Below, in pieces: positions 39,001-45,899 of a stretch of DNA of 64,000 bases. The notes under the pieces were generated by a model. The model had not been told where the DNA came from and did not search any database. It was given only the letters and a program-made list of their open reading frames with translations. Position 1 is the stretch's first letter. Each line of letters opens with the position of its first letter. The stretch covers positions 186,001 through 250,000 of the forward strand of contig NZ_MTBP01000003.1 of the NCBI RefSeq assembly GCF_002911665.1, in the 5' to 3' direction. The position numbers and the translations under genes were made by a program. This DNA comes from Actinomadura rubteroloni (GTDB taxonomy: Bacteria > Actinomycetota > Actinomycetes > Streptosporangiales > Streptosporangiaceae).

Positions 39001-40392
39001 TCCTGGAGCGAGGACACCCAGGTCTCCCAGGGGCTGAACACCACCCGCAACGCCCGGATGGCGCTGGCCGGGCACGTGGAGGACCCGTCCCGCACGCTCA
39101 ACCCCGTCCTCGGCCGCCGGTACGTGCCCGCCAACACGGGCATGGCGCTGGTGCAGTCGGAGACCGCCGACGTGTTCGCGCTGCGCCTGGCCCACACCGG
39201 GGTGCTGGTCGCCTACCGGATGACGCCCAATCCCGACATCCCCAAGGACTGGAACATCATCCACTTCCCGATCAACCCCCGCTACGTGAAGCAGGGCACC
39301 CTGGACGGCGCGGTCGGCTTCAGCGACCAGGGCAAGGTCACCGACCCCGACTACCCGACCGCGGTCGGGTACGGGGAGAACAGCTACTTCAAGCCCCGCG
39401 ACGCCTACGCGCTCAAGAACCGCATCAACCGCGACCAGCAGCGCCTCCACGCCTACTACGAGTCGATCTCGACCGACACCCATGCGCCGGACCCGACCCA
39501 GCAGCAGGCCCAGTCCGTCCTGCGGGGGATGGGCGTGGACGCCCCGAAAACCGCCCCCGGCGGCGGGACCGCGGGGAGCGCCGCGGCCAACGGCCACTCG
39601 CACCGCGACCTGGTCAACACCTACGTCTGGACGGCCCAGGGCGGCTTCTTCTCCGAGAGCACCGAGGCCACGGACGCCGTCACCCAGACGACGTCCGGCT
39701 CCTACTCCTTCACCGGGAAGATCGGCTACAGCGAGGAGTTCTCCATCGGGTTCTTCGGCCTGGGGCTGAGCGGCGGCTTCGACGCCTCCTTCGGCGGCGG
39801 CATGAGCACCACCCGCACCCGCGCCAAGAACGCCTCCCGCTCGTTCGGCCTCAGCGTCGCGTGCGCCCCGTCCGGCAACCTGCAGAAGCGGGACAAGGAC
39901 GGCAAAGCGGTGTTCGACGCCGCCGGGAAGCCGGTCCTGGTGCCGGGCAAGGTGGACGCCTACCGCTTCTTCACCTTCTACCTCGGCGAGAGCGGCGCCA
40001 ACTTCGACGACTTCTACAACAAGGTCATCGACCCGGTCTGGCTCGCCAACAGCGGGGCCGCCGACGCCGCCGCCCTGCGCCAGACCCGCCAGTCCTCGGC
40101 CAAGCCGCCGTGCTGGCGCATCCTGCACCGCGTCACCTTCATCAGCCGGGTCCTGCCGCCCGTCCCGGCCCCCGGCGCGCCGCCCCTGGAGAAGGCGATC
40201 CGCGCCGAGAACATCGACAGCAACTACGAACTGATCAAGCGCCTCGAACCCTACGTCCGCACCGCGACCAAGGGCACCGGCGAACTGGCCACGGCCACCC
40301 GCGCCGCGCTCGCCGCCCACCTGCCCGAACTCCTGCCCCACGCCCCCGAGATCATCGAATACCTGACCCTCTACTACAACGTCCGCGACTGA
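33037..40392 (+). CDS. Giant multi-LamG protein with ricin-like and possible pore-forming regions
   Basis: The 2,451-residue product has no signal peptide. The order is: a beta-rich N-terminus (1-330); LamG-like domain 1 (~333-535, with TIEAWIKP and FTGDVDEVRMWNR); coiled coil 1 (~641-704, ERIAELQQQIKRLEAEI); a ricin/beta-trefoil-like module (~750-850, NKCLCAANGS); coiled coil 2 (~854-911); LamG-like domains 2-4 (~1180-1680) and a partial one (~1690-1810). A ~640-residue C-terminus is rich in Ser/Thr and has a glycine-rich hydrophobic stretch (IGFFGLGLSGGFDASFGGGM, ~2235-2255). LamG and ricin modules bind glycans. The C-terminus recalls beta pore-forming toxins, a tentative view. The start could instead be the TTG at 33052, which has a better ribosome site. 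Confidence 0.85.
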   Translation: MEGAGLTLNDALVKVYGDRAYTHVTMVRHQGTTVAFAMDASRRVFYSVLDLAGDQKKGTADSAYWSENPVELAFPRELAEVGYAIAGATAMPTVKRGGAEAAAGEQPSPAEIDGFLSTTARLTAAAPFQVVSDGTYVVVLRQAIGEAHPAAVFKLTGGGCSGDTSRADLVRDGTGRVPLVRDTLLCDRFLLVDGRLKPVMEVRYRRSRHATRPESAKDTLGTEDMEGRPFYEPTQELSFVRNLSAGRFAAVLVPTAVHGTQRWQLFAHNDATGRIDGFNVEQGVQGLFNTRGTQFYTSPDPLYRDAVFERSPGKCPFTGKDLVPVRRADGHAGTAVRLTGKDTYVELNDVKDVLGFDGDPYTIEAWIKPAAHDGPVVSRGTSYQLEVDVDGHVCLSHDGATQPVKSSVTVPADAYSHIAAVYDGTTASLYVDGRPVGSGAMPYAEEAGATTVVGGTTAAGTTSGAFTGDVDEVRMWNRARGAAEIRETMNHRLVGNEPGLAAYYRFDEGSGARVYDQTDHAGHGTLKGAPRWTSSDAPVGDHPGIRRDSFTVSGRKVVSGMSALLYHQQETVPAGYGAASKPAKRQARVMLVWSTEKKSGSSKDACVASVDFGVGRDGRLGLVPEVLDPALVKRPAKGADSERIAELQQQIKRLEAEIAALRPRIAELTGMAGKVPEYQAVHDQLKRELDDLQRRYDAEKDLLTSYRYRLYAKNTRLYDGKTWPQVVVVAGSSAQPSSLLAYPTDQESPSHCWTVEKAGWYQNGPTYYRLRYQLFNKCLCAANGSTSERAQLTVRAAPDSLDWEWELRQEGEYFRIVNQVTGLAVTVGDSAQMFQSSDGLKTDAGLWRLQRVEMLSNLDKLTQEARNKWSVAAADLQRAQSALQRLTELQRELAAKEAELTAAQDELTRLSGGLQGNDDLTVAMPMHGMDRTGLSHYAGLLDFARGSDTPALLDSGTGDVVLYFRGENEQFFAAYYDTFVVRGSQELTADGGRLTFTARDAGLALESGTIEVADGDVPGRCDVTITVGGETETWTSLPRKASTMAAALAGSAGEPVAVGTAVSVSGSDVQLTEGTTVKFPKGAHLLIGGRGFAAAADTAAGAKTITLTAFDAAVSAISAGDGVSLVGYDFGRASSSRPGVPMSAGSRLVGLVPGDVESVPNGKAKPFVTGNGCRWRAKMPGRAYFFDGKEQQHLRLPADKLAQASTTGDLSLEAWVYPEEGQGRLVHGNTGESSYSLALAQAPLPVQSFDGTNQVVLTETLDLSGRDFTIELWAKRNNVRGRREALLTHGVMSGRADQSLHLFFETNNTFGFGLFADDLYTKDPYPDLDWHHWAATYKHATREQILYRDGVEVARRTATGSYAGNGPLVLGVQPFTGDRLDGHIDEVRVFGRVRTPEEINAERWQRISPRTPGLLGHWTFTGTAAASPIKGYQVVARAGSRVLRSAERFACNEWAHVAATYKQAWALQMLGAGSAVVTAQPALDVLDDLTIEVFVRFAQIGHAITLVAKGKAVDGGPGGVPYHLAVRPDGMLEFAFAEADGKVVRYASAQPVRAGTFHRVSLIRRRQRPAGSATTPPSAEAPPTEIRFYLDGNLVGDHRYTGPGAQANGNDVELGYGLSGELCEVRLWSTARDPQQLGLPTTERDKGLLARWAFDENAGNVAFDNRGSYPARLRNTTWTRDPDPKASPLRLFRNGRPLSEGPLNAAEDGVPYGDRQLTLGARLHSGRALEPLTGTLEEVRIWRVTRTPEQILDNLFTRLRGGKQDLIAYWSFDRDSTTATATSVYDDGLRGNDLTFPAKRPRILLSTAPVSTDTAEVRSALAAVRTPFHDVIGSAPVVSEYADMQFTSAGDMAGVLKRCYGYLRQGRWHLVTGYKVGDLVTEWVGQVQFDPQLIGYIEGAPPVPSENLTEDGGHAGASSVEFTEADQVTYNLSASRTRSVNTAFSGSLGLETDASVLSITAPMGIGTAQPAVDGQLKIRANLALEFSNSWSEDTQVSQGLNTTRNARMALAGHVEDPSRTLNPVLGRRYVPANTGMALVQSETADVFALRLAHTGVLVAYRMTPNPDIPKDWNIIHFPINPRYVKQGTLDGAVGFSDQGKVTDPDYPTAVGYGENSYFKPRDAYALKNRINRDQQRLHAYYESISTDTHAPDPTQQQAQSVLRGMGVDAPKTAPGGGTAGSAAANGHSHRDLVNTYVWTAQGGFFSESTEATDAVTQTTSGSYSFTGKIGYSEEFSIGFFGLGLSGGFDASFGGGMSTTRTRAKNASRSFGLSVACAPSGNLQKRDKDGKAVFDAAGKPVLVPGKVDAYRFFTFYLGESGANFDDFYNKVIDPVWLANSGAADAAALRQTRQSSAKPPCWRILHRVTFISRVLPPVPAPGAPPLEKAIRAENIDSNYELIKRLEPYVRTATKGTGELATATRAALAAHLPELLPHAPEIIEYLTLYYNVRD

Positions 40393-40403
40393 TCCGTCGG
40401 CCT

Positions 40404-40440
40404 CCGGTGCCGCGCCGCCCGTCCGACGGTGCGGCACCGG
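40404..40440 (+). terminator. Stem-loop after the giant gene
   Basis: CCGGTGCCGC (40404-40413) and GCGGCACCGG (40431-40440) form a perfect 10-base inverted repeat whose loop holds a second short hairpin (CCGTCCGACGG). It begins 12 bases past the stop. Confidence 0.75.
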
Positions 40441-41109
40441 ACCGCCGAGAGTTCGTGTGGGTGTCGGCTGCGGATTGGGGTGGGCGGAGGTGGGTGCGGG
40501 CGAGCAGGATCAGCGTGCGGGCGTGGTCGTAGTGGTCGCCGATGTGGTCGAACAGGACGCGGGCTTGGTCGAGTGGGTTGTGCGCGCGTCCTGGCTGCCG
40601 TGACCCCGTTCGGCTCGAAGCGATCGGGACACTTCGGGAGTGGAAGCCAGATGGCGCGTGGCGAGTCTCGCCCTCGCCCGGCTGGAGGACCGGCACGATG
40701 CCCGGCGGCCCGTGCCGACAGCCGCTGGCCCGGTCGCTGAGTCAGGCTCGGGCTCCGACGCGCTCGCCATGGCCGTGCGGTGGGAGCATTACGCTTCCGC
40801 GGTCCCGCCCTAGTTCGGTTCCTATCTCAATCTGAAGTCGGCGGCCTCGGCCGCAAGCTACAACTCATCCACCAATGAGATGATGTTTTAGGGTATACTA
40901 CGGATTGAATCTTCGAAGTCGGTCGAGGCCCCATGTCTTGGTGATGAGTTCCATTCGCGAACGCCACCCGCTGCTCGGTTTTGTTCACCGAACGAAAATG
41001 GTGCCCACAACTTCGCCGGCGACCTGGCCGACTGCCGGAACCGCATCCCTGTACGAATTCAAGCTCGACATCTCATTCACCAGCGTGCTCGCGACTCCCG
41101 GGAGCCACA
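40441..41109. pseudogene. Degenerate stretch with a TPR-regulator fragment
   Basis: No intact gene. On the minus strand around 40440-40595 one frame encodes a helical piece (DQARVLFDHIGDHYDHARTL…LLARTHL) typical of the TPR tail of actinomycete regulators, without start or partner domains; it runs into unrelated sequence on both sides. From about 40850 GC falls sharply. The low-GC part contains a short stem CTCAT…ATGAG and probably the esterase promoter. Confidence 0.45.
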
Positions 41110-42018
41110 ATGACCACGATGAGGGCTTTGGCAATACGCGCTATGGTGCGCATCGGCTTCAAGCATGTGATCGGTGCTCCGATACCGCTGGCATGGAGAC
41201 GCGCCTACCTCGAAGCCCTGGCGCGGCAGCTTCCCCTGCCGGACGGTGTCACCACCGAACGTCTGCCGATTGGTGGCATTCCCTCGGTCCGGTTACGACC
41301 GTCGACCGGAGTCTCACCCTTGCACGTCCTGCACTTTCACGGCGGGGGCTTCGTGGCGGGGTCGCCGCGTCTGTCGCTGTCGTTCGCAGGGCACCTTGCG
41401 GAGGCTTGCGGCTGCACGGTCGACCTGCCCGACTACCGCAGGGCCCCGGAACACCCCTACCCCGCCGCCCCTCAAGATGCTTGGAGGGCGTACCAGTCAC
41501 TGATCGAGTCGGGAGTCGACTCCCGGAATCTGATCGTGGCGGGCGAATCCGCCGGCGCGGCCTTGGCTTTGAGCGCGGCGCTCAAGGCCCGCGACGAAGG
41601 AGCGCCGCCACCGGCAGCCGTGGTGATGTTGTCGCCGTGGATCGAATTGGACACTCTGAGCGTCGGCCGAAGACTGAAGGCAGCGGACCCGGCCCTGACG
41701 GAGGGTGCGGCCAAGCGCACCGCACGGCTCTACGCGCCACCATATTGCTTGAAAGAGGCCTCTCCCGCTCTATCGTCGCTGGCCGGCCTGCCGTGCCTCA
41801 TCGTCCACTGCGGAGAGTACGAGATCCTTCGTCCCCAAGCGGAGGCTTTCGTGACGCGCGCGAAGAGCGCGGGGGTCCCGGTCGTGTATCGGGTACTGCC
41901 GAAGATGTGGCACGCCGTCCACGTCTTGGCCGCCGTCGTCCCCGAGGGCCGCCACGCCGTCGAACAACTGGCAGACGAGTTGGTCGACGTGACTACGCGA
42001 CAGGACCCAGGAACCTAA
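41110..42018 (+). CDS. HSL-family alpha/beta hydrolase (esterase)
   Basis: The 302-residue product starts at the ATG at 41110, preceded by GGGAG; the longer frame is unconserved. The hormone-sensitive-lipase family oxyanion motif HFHGGGFVAGSP is present near residue 76, and DYRRAPEHPYPAA is typical. The nucleophile elbow is GESAG with Ser147 (GDSAG in most relatives), the base is His268 in WHAVH, and the acid position of the family's D-P-L-R-D motif holds Glu (EYEILRPQ). Glu is occasionally used there, so activity is still possible. Such enzymes hydrolyse short acyl esters. It lies at the edge of the PKS operon but on the opposite strand. Confidence 0.88.
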   Translation: MTTMRALAIRAMVRIGFKHVIGAPIPLAWRRAYLEALARQLPLPDGVTTERLPIGGIPSVRLRPSTGVSPLHVLHFHGGGFVAGSPRLSLSFAGHLAEACGCTVDLPDYRRAPEHPYPAAPQDAWRAYQSLIESGVDSRNLIVAGESAGAALALSAALKARDEGAPPPAAVVMLSPWIELDTLSVGRRLKAADPALTEGAAKRTARLYAPPYCLKEASPALSSLAGLPCLIVHCGEYEILRPQAEAFVTRAKSAGVPVVYRVLPKMWHAVHVLAAVVPEGRHAVEQLADELVDVTTRQDPGT

Positions 42019-42059
42019 ACCATCCCAGCCCGCTGTCTCGGGCCTCGGCCATTGCCCGA

Positions 42060-42240
42060 TGTAGCGGTGGCAGAGCGCAAGTTGAGCTGGGGCAGAGCGG
42101 TAGCCGTCGCGGCGGTTGACCCGCTCGTCCGAGCGCTGGCGGTAGCCCGCGCCGCAGACCGCGTAGGCCTTGGCCATCGACCGCAACACGTCGGGCTCAC
42201 ACCCCCGATCTGTTCGGCCAACCAGCCCGCAGGGTCTATA
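42060..42240 (-). mobile_element. IS256-family transposase remnant
   Basis: On the minus strand one frame reads EPDVLRSMAKAYAVCGAG and then QRSDERVNRRDGYR, which matches the N-terminal part of IS256-type transposases (canonical ...EPDLLRSM...DAVCGAGYGQRSDERVNSRNGYR) with an internal deletion. A LAEQIG-type piece upstream lies in another frame. No complete element, terminal repeats or target duplication is seen. It sits directly against the end of the P450 gene. Confidence 0.75.
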
Positions 42241-42243
42241 GCG

Positions 42244-43506
42244 TTATCCGGCAGACCCGCTGCGGGCGCACGGCAGGCGGGTGATGCTGTGGATGAGACC
42301 TGAATAGGTGTGCACCGGTGGTTCGGTCGCGTGGATATCGGGGGCGTGGGTGAGAAGTTCCCGGTAGAAGACGCCGACTTCGTGCTTGGCGAGGTGGGCG
42401 CCGAGGCAGTAGTGCGGGCCGGCGGCGCCAAAGCCGACGTGGGGATTGGGGTTGCGGGTGATGTCGAACGCGTAGGGACGGTCGAAGACCTCTTCGTCGC
42501 GGTTGGCGGAGATGTAGTAGAGGATGAGCCGGTCTCCGGTACGGAAGGCGTGACCGGCCACAGTGGTGTCCTGGGTGGCGTTGCGGCGCATCCACGTACC
42601 GGGGGTGGCATGGCGGATGGCCTCTTCGACGGCTCCGGGCATTCGTTCGTCCAAGTCGGCCAACAGAAGGCGTTTCTGCTCGGGGTTTTCCGTCAAAAGC
42701 GTGAGCATATGCGCGAGGGTGCTGCGGACGGTGTCGTTTCCTCCCACCAGAAGGATGCGCAGGAACGCCCCGAGCTCGGCGTCGGTGAGGTGCCTGCCGT
42801 TGATGGTGGCCTGGACGAGGGTGGTCACTACGTCGTCAGCGGGGTGGACGCGGCGATGGCGGGCGAGGTCGCCCATGAGCGTGTTGAAGTAGGTGACCGC
42901 TTCGCTCACGGCGGCAAGACTGTGCCGATTGGTGCTGTCGCCGATCTCGGTGACGACCTCGGTCGCCTTCACCACCTCGTCGTGGGCGGAGACCGGGACA
43001 CCGACGATGGCGGCGATGACGCGCAGTGGCAGCTGCACGGCGGCCTCGGTGACGAAGTCGCAGGGTGTCTTGTCCAGGAGTTCACGGGTGACGGCCTTCA
43101 CGACACCGGTGATCAGCTCGTCATAGCGGCGGACGGCGCGGGGGGTGAAGGCTTGGGAGACCACGCGCCGCATGTCGGTGTGGCGCGGTGGGTCCATGTG
43201 CAGGAGGGAACCTTCAGCGTCGCCCTGGAGAGCGGGCGAAAGGTCTTCGAGGGTGCTGGCGGGGCTTGAGCTGAAGATCTCGGGATGCCGCGAGACTTCG
43301 GTGATCTCCGCGTGCCGGGCGAGAGCGTAGAAGCCGTAGGGGGCGGCGTCGGCGCGAGGCGGCTGGTAGGGGAAGAAGATGGGCTCCCTGGCCGCCCGCA
43401 GCCGGGAGAAGAACGCGTCACGCTCCTCGGCGGTCCGCTTCCAGAACGCCGGGTACAGGGGGTTGTCGAACGTGTTTTCGGCATCGGTCCGGAATGGTGT
43501 GGTCAT
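42244..43506 (-). CDS. Cytochrome P450, CYP125/CYP124-like
   Basis: The 420-residue product starts at the ATG at 43506, with GAGGTGAG just upstream; the frame continues upstream into AveC-like sequence and is not used. The I-helix motif is LVGGNDTVRSTL (the usual A/G-G-x-D-T), the ExxR motif is EEAIR, and the heme loop is VGFGAAGPHYCLGAHLA with Cys367 as ligand. The G-P-H-x-C spacing is like CYP125/CYP124-type enzymes, which oxidise sterol and methyl-branched lipid chains. It is the last gene of the PKS operon, five bases after the AveC-like gene. No ferredoxin gene is nearby. A terminal or in-chain hydroxylation of the polyketide chain is a reasonable inference. Confidence 0.93.
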   Translation of the reverse strand: MTTPFRTDAENTFDNPLYPAFWKRTAEERDAFFSRLRAAREPIFFPYQPPRADAAPYGFYALARHAEITEVSRHPEIFSSSPASTLEDLSPALQGDAEGSLLHMDPPRHTDMRRVVSQAFTPRAVRRYDELITGVVKAVTRELLDKTPCDFVTEAAVQLPLRVIAAIVGVPVSAHDEVVKATEVVTEIGDSTNRHSLAAVSEAVTYFNTLMGDLARHRRVHPADDVVTTLVQATINGRHLTDAELGAFLRILLVGGNDTVRSTLAHMLTLLTENPEQKRLLLADLDERMPGAVEEAIRHATPGTWMRRNATQDTTVAGHAFRTGDRLILYYISANRDEEVFDRPYAFDITRNPNPHVGFGAAGPHYCLGAHLAKHEVGVFYRELLTHAPDIHATEPPVHTYSGLIHSITRLPCARSGSAG

Positions 43507-43511
43507 TTGTC

Positions 43512-44486
43512 TCACCTCGCGTTCGGTGGCCACATATAGGAGGGAGTGTCGGCCGGCATGGGACCGCCGACCGTGCCTGCGGCGATGAACCACCCCAGGT
43601 AGACGAGAGTTGCGATGTTCGCTACTCCGATCGCGGACAGGGCGCGGGTGAGGTTCGCGGTCGTGGGGGTGGAGGCGAGTTCGGCGCCGCGGTAGATCCA
43701 GGGAGTGGTGCCGCGGGTGCGTTCCAGGTACCACATCAGCGCGAAGGGGGTGGTGAAGACGGAGGCGCTGAAGACCTTGGACAAGGGGAGGTTGTACCAG
43801 TGGCCGGCGAAGAGGGCGGCCGGCCGCCAGGCGTGCGCGTGTGAGTAGATGCCGGTGCTGATCCAGGCGAATTCGAAGACCGCGTCGGCGATCATTCCGG
43901 CGAGGAAGATCGCGGTCACCAGACGGATCCAGCTCCAGCGGGGGAACCGGTCGGCGATTTTGAGGGCCATCCAGCACTGGGCCCACACCCACAAGATGAG
44001 GATGCCGAAGCCGACACCGGTGATGGCGACGGGGGCTTCGAACAAGAGCTCTCGATGGGGAGGATCCCAGCCGGGGATATAGGGGCCCCAGGAGTTGACG
44101 CGCAGGACGTACCGGTTCACCACGAAGGTGATCTCGCGATAGTTGAACAGTGGGCTCTGCCAGGAGGCGAGGATGAAACCCAGGAACATGCCCGCATTGA
44201 GGGTGAAGTGTCCACGGCTCCGACAGTCGCGGACCACGTACACGGCGCAGATGATCGCGATGGTGACCGTGGCCGCCTGAACAGCCCAGGTGATGGCGGT
44301 GCGGACCGGCGAGATGCTGCCACCGGCGTTATCGGGGGAGTGCACGCCGGCGGCGGCCCAGCGGGCCATGACCCATGCCCCCATCACCAGCGAGGCGACG
44401 CCGACAAGGGCGCACCAGAAGGCCGGGGTCGTGACGAGGCGGCGGGCGGGGGCGTCGTCGGCCGCGTCAGAGGGGACCTTTTTCAT
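43512..44486 (-). CDS. AveC-like multi-span membrane protein
   Basis: The 324-residue product has about seven hydrophobic helices. The segment SWQSPLFNYREITFVVNRYV, followed by a NSWGPYIPGWDPPH stretch (about residues 110-145), matches the conserved W-x-D/S-P-x-x-N-Y and GSW-x-x-IPGW pattern of the AveC family. In the avermectin pathway AveC controls spiroketal closure and dehydration; most other family members are uncharacterised. The start overlaps the stop of the beta-hydroxyacid dehydrogenase-like gene (ATGA). Its place in a one-module PKS operon suggests action on a lipid-like product in the membrane. Spirocyclase activity should not be assumed. Confidence 0.8.
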   Translation of the reverse strand: MKKVPSDAADDAPARRLVTTPAFWCALVGVASLVMGAWVMARWAAAGVHSPDNAGGSISPVRTAITWAVQAATVTIAIICAVYVVRDCRSRGHFTLNAGMFLGFILASWQSPLFNYREITFVVNRYVLRVNSWGPYIPGWDPPHRELLFEAPVAITGVGFGILILWVWAQCWMALKIADRFPRWSWIRLVTAIFLAGMIADAVFEFAWISTGIYSHAHAWRPAALFAGHWYNLPLSKVFSASVFTTPFALMWYLERTRGTTPWIYRGAELASTPTTANLTRALSAIGVANIATLVYLGWFIAAGTVGGPMPADTPSYMWPPNAR

Positions 44487-45382
44487 CGTGGGATGTCCGT
44501 TGTTTCGCTATCGGGTTTGCCGTGCAGGAGGCCGATGAAGCTTCCGGCGGCCTGCGGGGGAGTCCACTTGTTGGCGATGCGCAGCAGTTCGGCCAAGTGG
44601 GCGGCGAGCGGGAGCGGAGTACCGGTGGCGCGGGACTGGGTCAGCGCGGCATCGAGGTCTTTGACCAGGTCTTCCAGTGAGCCGATGGCCTGGTCATGTG
44701 GGGGGGACATCAGCGGCAGGTAGTGCTGGAAGAGGGCGCTGTCAGCGAAGCCGCCGGCCAGTCCTTGAAGGAGGCTTTCGGGTGGAATGCCGGATGCTCG
44801 GGCGAAAGTGGCGGCCTCGGCGATGCCCCAGGTGGTGGCGGCGACGATGATCTGGTTGCACAGCTTCGTGGCCTGCCCGCTGCCGACCGGGCCCATGAGG
44901 GTGTGCCGGCGTGCGTAGCACCGCAGTACAGGAAGGGCACGGTCGAAGTCCGCGGTGCTGCCGCCGGCCATGACGGTGAGGGTGCCGCGTTCGGCGGCGG
45001 GGGTGCCGCCGGACACGGGCGCGTCGAGCCAGGAGATGCCATTGGCGGCGAACAGCCGGTCGGCGATGCTGCGGGTGGCGTCGGGAGCGATGCTCGAGTG
45101 GTCGATGACGAGTTGCTTGCGCGCGGGGACGGTGTGCAGACCGTCCGGTCCGAAGGCGATGGCGGTGACCGCTTCGCGGTCAGTGACGCACATCGCGAGG
45201 ATGTCGCAGGTGCGGGCGACGTCCGCCGGAGTTGTGGCGACCCGGGCGCCGGCGGCGTGCAGCGGCTCGGCCTTGCGCTGGGTTCGGTTCCACACGGTGA
45301 GCGGGAAACCCGCGTCCAGGACGCGGCGGGCCATTCTGCTGCCCAGCACGCCCAGCCCGATGAAGCCGACTGTGGGGTTCAT
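44483..45382 (-). CDS. Beta-hydroxyacid dehydrogenase-family oxidoreductase
   Basis: The 299-residue product starts at the ATG at 45382. The N-terminal Rossmann fold has GFIGLGVLGSRMARRVLDAG, and the substrate segment DAPVSGGTPAAERGTL with the catalytic-lysine region GSGQATKLCNQIIVA follows, as in 3-hydroxyisobutyrate and tartronate semialdehyde reductases. The expected catalytic Lys is present (TKLCNQ). It overlaps the AveC-like gene. The activity would be NAD(P)-dependent oxidation or reduction of a beta-hydroxy or imine/keto group. In this operon it may tailor the polyketide or supply a precursor; no evidence separates these. Confidence 0.88.
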   Translation of the reverse strand: MNPTVGFIGLGVLGSRMARRVLDAGFPLTVWNRTQRKAEPLHAAGARVATTPADVARTCDILAMCVTDREAVTAIAFGPDGLHTVPARKQLVIDHSSIAPDATRSIADRLFAANGISWLDAPVSGGTPAAERGTLTVMAGGSTADFDRALPVLRCYARRHTLMGPVGSGQATKLCNQIIVAATTWGIAEAATFARASGIPPESLLQGLAGGFADSALFQHYLPLMSPPHDQAIGSLEDLVKDLDAALTQSRATGTPLPLAAHLAELLRIANKWTPPQAAGSFIGLLHGKPDSETTDIPR

Positions 45383-45449
45383 GGCAGGGCTCCTCCGATC
45401 GGGGGCCATGGGGCGGGCCGTGAATGAGTCTGTTCCCGGCGCCCTTCGA

Positions 45450-45884
45450 TCAGGTGATCTGCCGGATGATGGTGTTGAGGCTCCAGTACGAGGTTTCGCG
45501 TTGGAAGAGACCGTCGGGAGAGAAGGTGAACACGCTCAGGCCCCGCTTGGTGAAACGTCGGCCCATCACGGCGTTCTCGGTCAGTCTGGGGAAGTGCCCG
45601 ACCACCGTCGCCGACAGAGTCCATTTCGTGCCGATCTCACCGTCGGAGCCCTCCAGATAGCCCTCCAGGGTGAGTTCTTCGTCGTGGAAGGCGTCGAACC
45701 ATTTCACGACGTCCGTGCGGAGCTGTTCTTTGCTCTGGACGACACTCTCGAGCGCGAGGTCTTCCAGGTAGATGTCCTCGGCGAAGCACGACAGGTAGCC
45801 GTCGAGGTCGTTGGTGCAGAGCGAGTGCGCCCAGGCGCGGAACACTTTCTCACGATCGGACGGAATGGCCATGGCGGCTTTCAT
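45450..45884 (-). CDS. SnoaL-like (NTF2-fold) protein
   Basis: The 144-residue product is preceded by AAGGAGAGG at the ATG; a second in-frame ATG lies four codons later. NTF2-fold features: helix DREKVFRAWAHSLCTNDLDGYL, then CFAEDIYLEDLALE, VVKWFDAFHDEELTLEGY and C-terminal strands FSPDGLFQRETSYWS. Family members include polyketide cyclases (SnoaL), dehydratases and ring-opening enzymes with a polar cavity. The gene sits 15 bases after the FAD hydroxylase gene, within the PKS operon, so it probably acts on the same intermediate. Another SnoaL-like gene at 28224 is only distantly similar. Confidence 0.82.
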   Translation of the reverse strand: MKAAMAIPSDREKVFRAWAHSLCTNDLDGYLSCFAEDIYLEDLALESVVQSKEQLRTDVVKWFDAFHDEELTLEGYLEGSDGEIGTKWTLSATVVGHFPRLTENAVMGRRFTKRGLSVFTFSPDGLFQRETSYWSLNTIIRQIT

Positions 45885-45899
45885 CCTCTCCTTCTGGGG

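Noticed and set aside
36678..40532. 1,284-codon frame inside the giant gene
   Set aside because: Arg/Pro-rich shadow of the LamG protein in another frame.
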